Source: Deltaproteobacteria bacterium
GTDB lineage: Bacteria > Myxococcota_A > UBA9160 > JAFDDA01
DNA: 38,021 nt
Assembly (NCBI GenBank): GCA_019311105.1
Contig: JAFDDA010000068.1
Location: 1 to 38,021 of the forward strand
Direction: 5' to 3'
The notes under the pieces were generated by a model, which saw nothing but the letters and a program-made list of their open reading frames with translations, was not told the origin of the DNA and did no database searches. Positions 23,777-32,134 of the stretch are shown one piece after another. How positions within the stretch are numbered: position 1 is the stretch's first letter; each line of letters opens with the position of its first letter. The translations under genes were made by a program, and so were the position numbers.

Positions 23777-26359
23777 CTAGAGCCGGAAGCGCTGCACGCT
23801 GTCGCGCAACGTCTCCGCCTGACGCACCAGGCCTCGCATCGCCTCGCGCATCCGCTCGGTCGATTGCTGATTGGTCGCCGTCTTCTCGTTCACCTGGGTC
23901 AGGAATTCCACGGCCTGACCGCAGCCGCTCGACTGCTGCTGCAGCGAGCGATTGATCTGATCCACTGCCTCTCGAACGCTCTCGACGGATTCGCCGATCC
24001 GGCGTGAGCCGCGCGATTGCTCGTCGGTCGTCGACCGCACCTGCTCTGCGACGTCGCGCATGGTGGTGCAGCTGTCGAGCACGACCTGGTTGCTCCGCTC
24101 CTGTTCCGTGCCCGCCGCGCGGATCATTTCCACGCCGCTCCGCACGCGATCCATCAACTCGACGACGTGGGAGCTGGCTTTCGACTGCTCCTGGACGGCT
24201 GAGACGATCTCGGTGATCCGATCGCCGGCGCCGCGCGCCGCATCGGTGATCTGCTCGAGCGCAACGCCCGCCTCGGCCGAGAGGTCGACGCCGCTCTGGA
24301 CGCTCTCTGCACCGCGCGCGATGGCGCCGATGGCGTTGGAGCTTTCCTGTTGCACCGAGCGGATCTGACCGTCGATCTCCTTGGTGCTGGACAGAACCTT
24401 GTCTGCCAGTTCCTTGATCTCGTCGGCCACGACCGAGAACGAGCGACCATGCTCGCCCGCCTGGGCCGCGATGATGGCTGCGTTCAATGCAAGCAGGTTG
24501 GTCTCGTCGGCCACGTCGTCGATCACCTCGACGATCGCGCCGATCTCCTTCACGCGTTCGCCGAGGCTCGTGATCACCTGCTGCGCGGTGTCGGTCGCCT
24601 CGCGAATCTCGTACATGCCGTCGATCGTCTGGCGAACCTTGTCGCGGCCTTCGTCGGCCATGGTCGCGACCTGGCCGGAGAGCCGTGACGTTTCGGAAGC
24701 GTTCGTCTCGACCTCCCGCATGCTGACGGCCATCTCTTCCATGCTGCTCGACGTCTCGCTGGCGGCCTCGTGCAGGCCCTCGGCGTTGCGCGCAACTTCG
24801 CTGACGCTGCGGATCATCTGCTCGACGGAGCTCGACGACTCGTCCACCTTGCTCGAGAGCACGGTCGCGTTCTGGCTGAGCTCTTCGCCCACGGCACCGA
24901 GTTCGGCAACGGAGCTCGAAGACTCCTCCATGAAGGTGTTGAGCGACTGGGCGGACTCGGCGATCCCCTCGACCTCGCCGCGAATCGTCTCCATGGACTC
25001 GCTGGCCTGGCGGACGCCGCTCCGCTGATCGGAGGAGGCTTCTGTCACGGCGTCACCCACCGAGGCGAACTCGCCGGCGGCGTTCTCGACCCGGTCGGCC
25101 GCTTCCATCACGCTCCCGACGGTGGTGCGCAGAAACCCAGCCATCCGCTGGAAGCCGCGGAACAGATCGCCCAGCTCGTCCTCGGACTCGAAGACCCGGC
25201 CCGGCGACAAGTCGCCATCGGCCACGCGCATGACTTCTGCGCGGACCGCCTCGACCCCGGCAGCCATGTCGCGTGACAGAGCGAGGCCCAAGCCGAGCGC
25301 GATGCAGCAGGAGAGCAGCAGCAGTCCGGCGAAGATCTGCCACATGTCGCTCGAGGCACCCGCCAAGGCTGTCCACGGCGCGTAGGCCACCAACACCCGC
25401 CCGTCCCAGAGCTGCTGCCAGGCCAGCGTGTTGGACGAGTCGAAGCTGCGGCTGTCGCCGATGGGCTCGACATCCAAGGAGTCGCGAATCACGTCCATCT
25501 CGAAGGGGGTGATGGCTTCGGGGTCGCCGTCGATGATCTCGTCTGCCTCCTCGTTCAAGATCAGGAACGAGACTTCGAAGATGTCGGCTTCGTCGCTGAG
25601 GTCGATCTCTTCGATCGAATCTTCGAGGTCGGGTGCCACACGCGCGAGCAGATTCGACTCGTACCGCACCGCGAACAGCTCGATGCTTCGTGCGGCGCGC
25701 ACCTGGGCCAGGAAGATCGCGAACAGCACGACCACCACCGTCACCGAGGTAACAGAGATGATCAGCTTCGCTCGCAGGGATAGATGCCGGATCAGTTCGC
25801 CGCGCTCGTCCACGTCGGGCAGCTCGCTCGCCAGCACCTCGCGAACCTGAGTCAGCCTCGCCTTGGTCGCGAAGGCATGGAACAGCATGCCGACGAAGCC
25901 ACCGGTGATGGCCGCCGTGGCGATCATCACGGCCGAGTAGGCCGTCACGCCAGCCGACGAGACCAACCACAGCGCAGAAGCGATCCCCGCCACCCAGTAC
26001 CAGAGGAGCCCCCAGAAGAACGTGTACCGGGGGAAGTGGACCGTGGCCGCGAACGCCTCACGGCGAAGCGCATCCGACACGTCGCCGGTGTCGCGCTCGT
26101 CGAGATAGCGGCGCATCGGTTTCCAGAGGCGGGGATCGACGAACCAGAACTGGGTCACCGTGACCACCGGCGACAAGACCGCAAGGAAGAGAAGGAACGA
26201 CTTCCACTGGCCGGGGGTCAGCGACAAAAGCGCCCACAGGTAGCCCGTGATCAGTGCAAGCGAGAGCACCGACGTCATCGCCGTCAGCATCTGATAGCGC
26301 CGCTGAAGCTGGGCTCCGGTGGGCAGGACGGGGGTGTCTGCAGGCGCAGATGTCGTCAC
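23777..26359 (-). CDS. Methyl-accepting chemotaxis protein with six membrane segments and a long signalling hairpin
   Basis: An 860-residue receptor. Six hydrophobic segments are visible (~28-48, 52-75, 108-133, 138-160, 197-219, 339-361). Between the last two lies an acidic, probably periplasmic, domain of ~118 residues. A HAMP-like stretch (~362-412) leads to a coiled-coil signalling domain whose tip contains ETNLLALNAA and GRSFSVVADEIKELAD (~619-648), where CheA and CheW bind. The arms are about 207 and 240 residues, much longer than in the 36-heptad Tsr type. There is no C-terminal CheR-binding pentapeptide (the end is QRFRL). The start is GTG 26359 with GGAGGT upstream, overlapping the cheW stop (GTGA). 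Ligand unknown. Confidence 0.93.
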   Translation of the reverse strand: MTTSAPADTPVLPTGAQLQRRYQMLTAMTSVLSLALITGYLWALLSLTPGQWKSFLLFLAVLSPVVTVTQFWFVDPRLWKPMRRYLDERDTGDVSDALRREAFAATVHFPRYTFFWGLLWYWVAGIASALWLVSSAGVTAYSAVMIATAAITGGFVGMLFHAFATKARLTQVREVLASELPDVDERGELIRHLSLRAKLIISVTSVTVVVVLFAIFLAQVRAARSIELFAVRYESNLLARVAPDLEDSIEEIDLSDEADIFEVSFLILNEEADEIIDGDPEAITPFEMDVIRDSLDVEPIGDSRSFDSSNTLAWQQLWDGRVLVAYAPWTALAGASSDMWQIFAGLLLLSCCIALGLGLALSRDMAAGVEAVRAEVMRVADGDLSPGRVFESEDELGDLFRGFQRMAGFLRTTVGSVMEAADRVENAAGEFASVGDAVTEASSDQRSGVRQASESMETIRGEVEGIAESAQSLNTFMEESSSSVAELGAVGEELSQNATVLSSKVDESSSSVEQMIRSVSEVARNAEGLHEAASETSSSMEEMAVSMREVETNASETSRLSGQVATMADEGRDKVRQTIDGMYEIREATDTAQQVITSLGERVKEIGAIVEVIDDVADETNLLALNAAIIAAQAGEHGRSFSVVADEIKELADKVLSSTKEIDGQIRSVQQESSNAIGAIARGAESVQSGVDLSAEAGVALEQITDAARGAGDRITEIVSAVQEQSKASSHVVELMDRVRSGVEMIRAAGTEQERSNQVVLDSCTTMRDVAEQVRSTTDEQSRGSRRIGESVESVREAVDQINRSLQQQSSGCGQAVEFLTQVNEKTATNQQSTERMREAMRGLVRQAETLRDSVQRFRL

Positions 26360-26850
26360 GAGGTGACCTCCGGTCCCGGTTGGGCCGAGCGATAGATCGC
26401 CTCGAGGACGTGATCCATCGACAGCACCAAGACCGGGACGTCATCGTTTCGGCGTAACACGGCGCGCACGGCGTCGTATCCGCTCTGGGTCGCAAGGGCG
26501 GGCGGCTCCTCGAGCCGAGTCGCCTCGATCGTCAAGAGGTGGGTCGCGGCTTCGACCCGCATGCCGAAGACCAGGCCCTCGACCTCGACCACCGCGATGC
26601 GAGCGCGGGCACTCTCCTTCACGGGCTCGCTGTCGAGCACCCGACCGAGGTCGACCACGGGCACCACGGCGCCGCGCAGGTCGATCACGCCCTCGATGAG
26701 GGACGGCGCCTTGGGCAGCACCGTCACCGCCTGGCAATGGACGATCTCGCGCAGGTACGGGACCTCGATCGCGTAGACGTTCCCCTGGAGCAGGAAACAC
26801 GCGAGGTTCACCAGCCCGTCGTCGAGCTCGATGGTTCGTTCTCCGCTCAC
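26356..26850 (-). CDS. cheW: CheW-type chemotaxis coupling protein (next to the MCP)
   Basis: Adaptor that links receptors to CheA. The 164-residue product is a single CheW domain: VNLACFLLQGNVYAIEVPYL, REIVHCQAVTVLPKAPSL, EGVIDLRGAVVPVVDLG and a C-terminal VLVLSMDHVLEAI. The GTG start at 26850 has only a weak Shine-Dalgarno sequence and follows the other cheW by 16 bases. Its TGA overlaps the MCP GTG. Compared with the other cheW it is more divergent in the middle (VEAATHLLTIEATRLEEPP), so the two are not recent copies. Confidence 0.92.
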   Translation of the reverse strand: MSGERTIELDDGLVNLACFLLQGNVYAIEVPYLREIVHCQAVTVLPKAPSLIEGVIDLRGAVVPVVDLGRVLDSEPVKESARARIAVVEVEGLVFGMRVEAATHLLTIEATRLEEPPALATQSGYDAVRAVLRRNDDVPVLVLSMDHVLEAIYRSAQPGPEVTS

Positions 26851-26866
26851 TGTGCGCCGACCCCGC

Positions 26867-27376
26867 TCACGACTGGATGTCCAATACTTTGTCCAGGTCC
26901 AACAACGAGATGAACTCGTCGCCTCGTTTGCAGAGGCCCGTCACGGTGTCCGCGTCCGCTTCCGCGGACGGCAGGATCTCGGCTTCGGGCACTCGCAACA
27001 CCTCGCGCACGCGGTCGACCATGCAACCGGTGACGCGGCCGTCGAAGCCGTGGATCACGACGATCCGGGTGCGACGATCGGGCTCGGTCGGCGACAGGTC
27101 GAAACGTCGGCGCAGGTCGATCACCTCGACCACCTCGCCGCGGATGGAAATCACGCCGTTGATGATGGCCGGCACCCGGGGGACGGGCGTGATCGGACGC
27201 ATGCGCAGGATCTCGCGGACGCGTTCGATCGGGACGGCATAGGCGGTCTCGCCCACGTCGAAGGAAAGCAGCTCCTGGATCAGCTCGACGTCTTCGCCTT
27301 CACGGCTGATCGACGCCCCACGCGCGAGGTCGTCCCAGCGGGCGTCCGTGGGCGATGCGCTCGTCGATTCGCTCAT
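26867..27376 (-). CDS. cheW: CheW-type chemotaxis coupling protein (next to cheA)
   Basis: A 169-residue CheW domain with a ~35-residue charged N-terminal extension. The core reads ELLSFDVGETAYAVPIERV, REILRMRPITPVPRVPAI, INGVISIRGEVVEVIDLRRRF and the C-terminal GDEFISLLDLDKVL, matching the classic CheW pattern more closely than its neighbour. ATG 27376 overlaps the cheA stop (ATGA), so it is translationally coupled to the kinase and is the likelier core adaptor of the array. Confidence 0.94.
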   Translation of the reverse strand: MSESTSASPTDARWDDLARGASISREGEDVELIQELLSFDVGETAYAVPIERVREILRMRPITPVPRVPAIINGVISIRGEVVEVIDLRRRFDLSPTEPDRRTRIVVIHGFDGRVTGCMVDRVREVLRVPEAEILPSAEADADTVTGLCKRGDEFISLLDLDKVLDIQS

Positions 27377-29520
27377 GCGGCCTCCTTGCGGCGGTGCACG
27401 TCCTCGATGAAGGTCGTGATGTCGAGCACCAGGACGGCGTTCTGATCGCCCAGTTCCGTTGCGCCCGCGATGCCCGGCACGTCGGTCACCGGGCCTTGGA
27501 TGGGCTTGATGACGGCGTCTTCCTGACCGAGGAGGCGATCCACAACGAGGCCGAGGCGCGAGCCGCCGAGGCCGAGCACGACCACGAATTCGTTGTTCGA
27601 ATCGGCGGGGCTCGGCGCGAGTTCGAACTCTTCGGTCAGGCGACGCAGAGGCAGGGCCTCGCCGCGCAGGTTCATCAGCTCGCGGCCGTCGCTCTTCTGG
27701 ATCTCACCGGCCTCGACCACCAGGGTCTCGAGCACCGAGGTCAGCGGGATGGCGTAGGTCTGATCGCCGGCACCGACGATCAGCGCTTGGATGATGGCGA
27801 GGGTCGTGGGCAGGGTCATGGTGACCTTGGTGCCGCGCCCGAGCACGGACTCGAGGTCGACGATCCCACCAAAGCTGGTGAGGTTCGCCTTCACGACGTC
27901 CATGCCGACGCCGCGGCCACTCGTGGCCGTCACCTCCGTGCGAGTCGAGAAGCCCGCCGAGAACAGCAGGTCGAAGGCCTCGCGGTCGGAGATGGGCTGA
28001 TCGGCCGAGACCAGGCCGAGCTCGCGCGCGCGAGCGCGGATCCGGTCGGGGTCGATGCCGCGGCCGTCATCGATGACCTCGATCACCACGTGGTTGCCGC
28101 GCTGGTAGGCATCGAGCCGGATGCTGCCTTCCGGGTCCTTGCCCGCGGCGGTCCGTTCGTCGGGCGTCTCGATGGCGTGGTCGAAGGCGTTGCGGACCAC
28201 GTGCATCAGCGGGTCCACCAACTGCTCGACGATCAGCTTGTCGAGCTCAGTGTCGGCGCCGTTGAGCTCCAAGCGGACCTCTTTGCCGAGGTCGCGCCGC
28301 AGCCTGCGTGCCACACGCGAGAGCTTCTCGAACACCTGCCGCAGCGGGACCATGCGGACCTCGAGTACGCCCGCCTGCAGCTCGCGCAGCTTGCGATCGA
28401 GGCCCTGGTAGATCTTGCCGAGCTCGGCGCCGACGCGCGCCGTGCCGGGCTCGTCCATCAGGCGACGCGCCACGGATTCGATCGCGCTGCGCTGGATCAC
28501 CAGCTCGCCGACCAGGTTCATCAGTTCGTCGAGTTTGCGGATGTCCACGCGAACGGTCTCGCTGATGGAGCGCAGCGATTCGATCTCGGCCCCATCGGCC
28601 GGGGTCGGCACGTCCTCACTCGGCGGGGGCGGCGACGGGGACTCGCTCTCGGCAACGGCGGACACCTCGGCCGTCCCGGTCGGCGGAGCCTCGGCCGGCT
28701 TCACCGCCGACGTGTCCACGGGCGCGGGCGTCGCGGGGGCGGCCGTTGCCGCGCCGTCGGAAACCCGGCGCACGCTGACGTGCGGGAAGTCGAGACGGCT
28801 GCGCAGCGTGTCGGCGTCGACGTCGCTCGCGAGCAGCAGCGCGAAGCGGATCTGCGACTCGGGGGCCTCCCCCGGCGAAGGCAGCGTCGAGATCAGCTCG
28901 CCGACCTCGCGCACCGCACGCCCGAGCTCGGCAAGGCCTTCGTCGAAAGAAAGGATCTCGAACGTCGCCTCGACCAGCAGGATCGTGCGGCCGCGGCGAA
29001 GGTTCTCACGCAGGCGATGCTCTTCGTATTCCGTCAGGGCGCGCAGCAGGGTCGGATCGAGGGCCAGGGCGTCGAGGCCTTCCTCGGCAGGCGCCTCCCC
29101 TTCGCACGCAGCTTCGATGCGGACGACGAGGTCGGCGATCTTCGGCGCCGCAGCCTCCTCGGCCTCGGCGTCCCCGAGCCCGCCGAGCAGCTCACCAAAC
29201 TCCGCGGCCGACTCGCGCAAGACCGCAACCATCGTCGGCCCGAGCGTGGCGCGCCCGAGTCGCAGCGCGTCGAGTGCGTTCTCGAGGTGATGCGAAAGCG
29301 TCGCGATCGCCTCGTGCCCGAACATCCCGGCCAGGCCCTTCAGTGAGTGCGCGGCGCGGAACAGGCCGTTCACCAGCTCGGGGTCGACCTCGCTGCCGTC
29401 CTCCCCCTGGTCCTCCAGGTCGGCGAGGTTCGACTGCATCCGCTCGAGGAGTTCTTCCGCCTCGGATACGAATTCGCGTTGGGCCTTGCTTCGGCCCGGT
29501 CCTTGCGATTGCGCTGCCAT
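27373..29520 (-). CDS. cheA: Chemotaxis histidine kinase CheA
   Basis: Cytoplasmic kinase that phosphorylates CheY and CheB in response to receptors. The 715-residue product has an Hpt domain with His58 (FRAAHSLKGLAGMFG), a second globular region (~150-265, LTEYEEHRLRENLRRG, REVGELISTLP), a Pro/Ala-rich linker, the dimerisation domain (VDIRKLDELMNLVGELVI), the ATPase domain with N box HVVRNAFDHAIE and G boxes DDGRGID and GRGVGMDVVK, and a C-terminal CheW-like domain (AIIQALIVGAGDQTYAIPL). There is no fused receiver, so the separate CheY proteins are the targets. ATG 29520 lies 21 bases after cheY. The N box has Ala where many CheA have Gly; this should be tolerated. Confidence 0.96.
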   Translation of the reverse strand: MAAQSQGPGRSKAQREFVSEAEELLERMQSNLADLEDQGEDGSEVDPELVNGLFRAAHSLKGLAGMFGHEAIATLSHHLENALDALRLGRATLGPTMVAVLRESAAEFGELLGGLGDAEAEEAAAPKIADLVVRIEAACEGEAPAEEGLDALALDPTLLRALTEYEEHRLRENLRRGRTILLVEATFEILSFDEGLAELGRAVREVGELISTLPSPGEAPESQIRFALLLASDVDADTLRSRLDFPHVSVRRVSDGAATAAPATPAPVDTSAVKPAEAPPTGTAEVSAVAESESPSPPPPSEDVPTPADGAEIESLRSISETVRVDIRKLDELMNLVGELVIQRSAIESVARRLMDEPGTARVGAELGKIYQGLDRKLRELQAGVLEVRMVPLRQVFEKLSRVARRLRRDLGKEVRLELNGADTELDKLIVEQLVDPLMHVVRNAFDHAIETPDERTAAGKDPEGSIRLDAYQRGNHVVIEVIDDGRGIDPDRIRARARELGLVSADQPISDREAFDLLFSAGFSTRTEVTATSGRGVGMDVVKANLTSFGGIVDLESVLGRGTKVTMTLPTTLAIIQALIVGAGDQTYAIPLTSVLETLVVEAGEIQKSDGRELMNLRGEALPLRRLTEEFELAPSPADSNNEFVVVLGLGGSRLGLVVDRLLGQEDAVIKPIQGPVTDVPGIAGATELGDQNAVLVLDITTFIEDVHRRKEAA

Positions 29521-29541
29521 GATGCCTGGTCGCTCCCCGCC

Positions 29542-29922
29542 CTAGCCGTTCCGACGGCTCAACAGCTCGCGTGCGACTTCGCGAAGCTCTTCCGGGTCAA
29601 AGGGCTTCACGAGATACGCATCCGCGCCGAGCGAGAGCCCCTTTTCACGATCACGCTCCGACCCTTCGGTGGAGATGATCACGAGCGGAATGTCGCGATA
29701 GCTGTCGTTGCTCTTGGCGAACGAGACGAGTTCGAGACCGTTGATGTCGGGCATGTTGATGTCCGTGACGATCAGGTCGAACTGCTCGCGCGGCAGACAC
29801 CGTAAAGCGTCAAAGCCGCTTGCCGCCTCGCTGATCTTCACCGGCTGCTCGAGCTCCTCGAGCGTCGATGCGAGCAAGGCGCGCATGGTCTCTGAATCCT
29901 CGACGATGAGGATGCGCTGCAT
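29542..29922 (-). CDS. cheY: CheY-type single-domain response regulator (second, first gene of the operon)
   Basis: A 126-residue receiver domain with Glu8-Asp9 (LIVEDS), phosphoacceptor Asp54 (VTDINMPDINGLE), Ser84-Thr85 (IISTEGS) and Lys106 (YLVKP), so it should be phosphorylatable. The open frame reaches 30066, but MQRILIVEDSE at ATG 29922, seven bases after GGAGGAG, is clearly the start. It is the first gene of the che operon. The two cheY genes sit at the two ends of the che part of the operon. Confidence 0.94.
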   Translation of the reverse strand: MQRILIVEDSETMRALLASTLEELEQPVKISEAASGFDALRCLPREQFDLIVTDINMPDINGLELVSFAKSNDSYRDIPLVIISTEGSERDREKGLSLGADAYLVKPFDPEELREVARELLSRRNG

Positions 29923-29965
29923 GGGACCACTCCTCCGCGAAATCACTCGGGATTTCGACCTATGA

Positions 29966-29994
29966 CGTATCGGCGCCGCGCGGCCGTCCTTGAA
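29966..29994 (-). promoter_or_regulatory. Weak promoter candidate for the che operon
   Basis: The minus strand reads TTCAAG (29994-29989), 17 bases, GATACG (29971-29966), 44 bases before the cheY ATG. Each box matches the sigma-70 consensus at only three positions. It is listed because the same TTCA-N17-GAT layout recurs in front of two other gene blocks here. Confidence 0.22.
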
Positions 29995-30056
29995 GGGAAT
30001 CCGTAGGGGCGGGGATGAGTTGCGCGTGCAGGGCGCGACGCGCCCGCGAGACCAAC

Positions 30057-30127
30057 GGCTGGCCACGAACCCGGCCCGGACGAAGCCGGAGGGCTGGCCA
30101 TGAACGCCCGGGCGAAACCGGGCCGGG
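30057..30127. repeat. Imperfect ~35-bp direct repeat upstream of the che operon
   Basis: Two diverged copies in the gap 29923-30129. Copy one starts GGCTGGCCACGAACCCGG (30057) and copy two GGCTGGCCATGAACGCCC (30092), each followed by a CGAA(G/A)CCGG-type segment. The gap otherwise holds only the weak promoter candidate and the cheY ribosome-binding site. Confidence 0.6.
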
Positions 30128-30129
30128 GG

Positions 30130-31929
30130 CTACGAGGCGCTGCGGGTGCGCTCGGCCATGACCTGCTCGAGGACTTCGCCCGCCTTGGCGAGGGCGACCT
30201 CGAGGGCGGGGGTCTCCCCGAGGGGTTCACCCCCCGGCAAATTGTCGCCGTACAGGATTGCGACGACCTTCCCTCCGGAGATCACCGGAGACAGCCAGGC
30301 TTCGTCCGCGACGCGCTCGCCGAGCCGGACCGCGAGGTCGGCGTCCCCGGCCCCAGCCGGTGCTCGCACAGTGCGGCCCGTTTCGACGACGGCCCGGAGC
30401 CAGGCGGAGCCCTCGACGGCGGTGGTCAGTTCGCGGAGGCCCGCGTCGTCGGGGCCGCCAGCCGCTTCGAGCCCGAGGCCGGCGATGCCCATGGCCTGCC
30501 CGTCGCGCAGCGCCAGCAGCGCCACGCGCGAGAAGTGTTCTGCGGCAAAGTCGAGCACCACGTTCAGGATCTCGCCGCGGGTCGCGGGGTCGGTCAGCCG
30601 AGCGATGACGGGGGCCAGCCGCGGGTCGGACGGAGCCTCGGGGACCTCCAAGATGCCGGGCCCACCCGGGACGTCGATCCCGAGGGCAGCGAGAACGCCG
30701 GCGCGCAGGCCATCACCGACCATCGGAGAGGGGCCCGCAGCGCTGGCGGCGTCGGACGCGGGAGCACACGGGACCCGCCCGTCGGCGTTCCCAGCCGCTT
30801 CGACTTCACCTAGCCACAGCACGGACGACCGCGGAGATTGTTTCTTCATGCGTGCGACCAGGGCATCGACCTCGCCGAAGCCCGCCTTTCCGTCCGCGCC
30901 GAGGCCGGGCGAGACCAGCACCAGCGCGGAGTCGCCGCGCGAGACGTACTGACGCAGTCGCTGCACCGCGAGCTCCGCCTTCTGGAAGATGTGAACGCGG
31001 CGGAAGGCGCCTTCGAGCTCGCGCTTCACCCACTCGAGGACGGGCAGTTCGTCGGCCATCACCACGATCGGCGGGCGCTGGCCCGGGTCGGCGGCGAGTG
31101 TGCGCGCCGGCGAGGGCGCCGCCTTCTCCGGAGGGGTGGCAACCGGGGCTGCGGGTTCGAGCGAGGTGGCAACCGGGGCCGCGGGCCCGGGCGGGGTGGC
31201 GAGCTCGGGCTCGGCGACGGGTTCCTGAGCGAGTTCGCCGGCAATGGCGGCCTCGAGCGCCTCCTCCACCTCTTCCTCGGTGGTGTGGAAGCCCGCGGCC
31301 TGGGCATCATCGGCTTGGTCGATCCGCTCCGCGGTGGTCAAGGCCACCGCCTCGAAGGCATCCGTCGGCCCCGCGCCGTCGGTCTCGAGGTCTTCGGCGA
31401 TGTCGGCAAAGCTTGCGGGGTCGTTGGCGTCGACCTCGGGCTCGCGCGTGTCTTCGTCGGTACGACGCGTGCCCTCCATGGCCAGGTACTGGGCGTTGAT
31501 GCCGGCCTCGAGCGAGACCTCGAAGGGGTCACCCGGCGCGTCATCTCCGACCTCGAAGCTGAACTCGCCGCTCTCCCAGCCGAACATGGCGAGCACGGCG
31601 TGCTCGACGCACTCGCGGCGCAGGCCTTCGAAGCGCTCGGGCGAAAGCCGCTCGGAAAGGGCCTCCGCGAGTTCGATGCCCGCGCTCGCGGCGTCGCTGC
31701 GGACGGACTCGAAGTCGGCCTCGGTCAGCCCGCCGCCGTCCACCATGAGCTGGCGCAGGTCGGGCGTGAGATCCTTGACCTGGGCACCGCAGACCAGGCC
31801 GTCCCGGAAGGTCACGCGGCCCTCCCCTTCGTCCGAGCGCAGCAGGAGCGCCCCGGATTTCCGGGAGAGGGTGATGATCTGGAGAATGTCCCCGAGACCG
31901 AGATCCTCGAGGCTACCCACTAGGCTCAT
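30130..31929 (-). CDS. DUF4388 / pseudo-receiver / GAF-like signalling protein
   Basis: About 599 residues, monocistronic. The N-terminal ~100 residues are DUF4388 (SLVGSLEDLGLGDILQII, RKSGALLLRSDEGEGRVTF). An acidic stretch and an Ala/Pro-rich linker follow. Residues ~290-370 look like a receiver (PIVVMADELPVLEWVKREL) but the phosphoacceptor position reads LVLVSPGLG, Ser for Asp, so it is probably inactive. The C-terminal ~150 residues fit a GAF-like domain (EILNVVLDFAAEHFSRVALL, EAWLSPVISGGKVVAILYGD). I chose ATG 31929 because DUF4388 proteins usually open at this point; ATG 31944 is possible (15 bases upstream). It lies directly before the che operon on the same strand, separated by 207 bases. 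Function unknown; probably regulatory. Confidence 0.8.
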   Translation of the reverse strand: MSLVGSLEDLGLGDILQIITLSRKSGALLLRSDEGEGRVTFRDGLVCGAQVKDLTPDLRQLMVDGGGLTEADFESVRSDAASAGIELAEALSERLSPERFEGLRRECVEHAVLAMFGWESGEFSFEVGDDAPGDPFEVSLEAGINAQYLAMEGTRRTDEDTREPEVDANDPASFADIAEDLETDGAGPTDAFEAVALTTAERIDQADDAQAAGFHTTEEEVEEALEAAIAGELAQEPVAEPELATPPGPAAPVATSLEPAAPVATPPEKAAPSPARTLAADPGQRPPIVVMADELPVLEWVKRELEGAFRRVHIFQKAELAVQRLRQYVSRGDSALVLVSPGLGADGKAGFGEVDALVARMKKQSPRSSVLWLGEVEAAGNADGRVPCAPASDAASAAGPSPMVGDGLRAGVLAALGIDVPGGPGILEVPEAPSDPRLAPVIARLTDPATRGEILNVVLDFAAEHFSRVALLALRDGQAMGIAGLGLEAAGGPDDAGLRELTTAVEGSAWLRAVVETGRTVRAPAGAGDADLAVRLGERVADEAWLSPVISGGKVVAILYGDNLPGGEPLGETPALEVALAKAGEVLEQVMAERTRSAS

Positions 31930-32040
31930 TGGGCGTCCCAGCATGAACGCCCGGCACCCACCGACGAGACGGGCTCGACGACGGACGGCGGACAGGGCTT
32001 TACAGCAGTGCGGTGCTCACGCGCGCGCATGGTCATCCGG

Positions 32041-32069
32041 TGAATCGGCCATACGGGACGTGACTTGAA
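32041..32069 (-). promoter_or_regulatory. Weak promoter candidate for the DUF4388/GAF gene
   Basis: The minus strand reads TTCAAG (32069-32064), 17 bases, GATTCA (32046-32041), about 110 bases before the ATG. Consensus match is poor. The gap 31945-32134 holds nothing else I can support apart from the stem-loop at 32105-32134. Confidence 0.2.
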
Positions 32070-32104
32070 GAGGAAGCGAAACCCGCGGACGACGGGCCAG
32101 CCGG

Positions 32105-32134
32105 GCGGCGGATGGAGCCCCGCGAAGCCGCCGC
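32105..32134 (-). terminator. Stem-loop just after the M17-like gene, possible terminator
   Basis: On the minus strand, directly after the stop codon, GCGGCGG (32134-32128) pairs with CCGCCGC (32111-32105), leaving a 16-base loop. It marks the end of the fabD-to-M17-like gene block. No T-run follows, so termination would need Rho or another signal. Confidence 0.3.
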
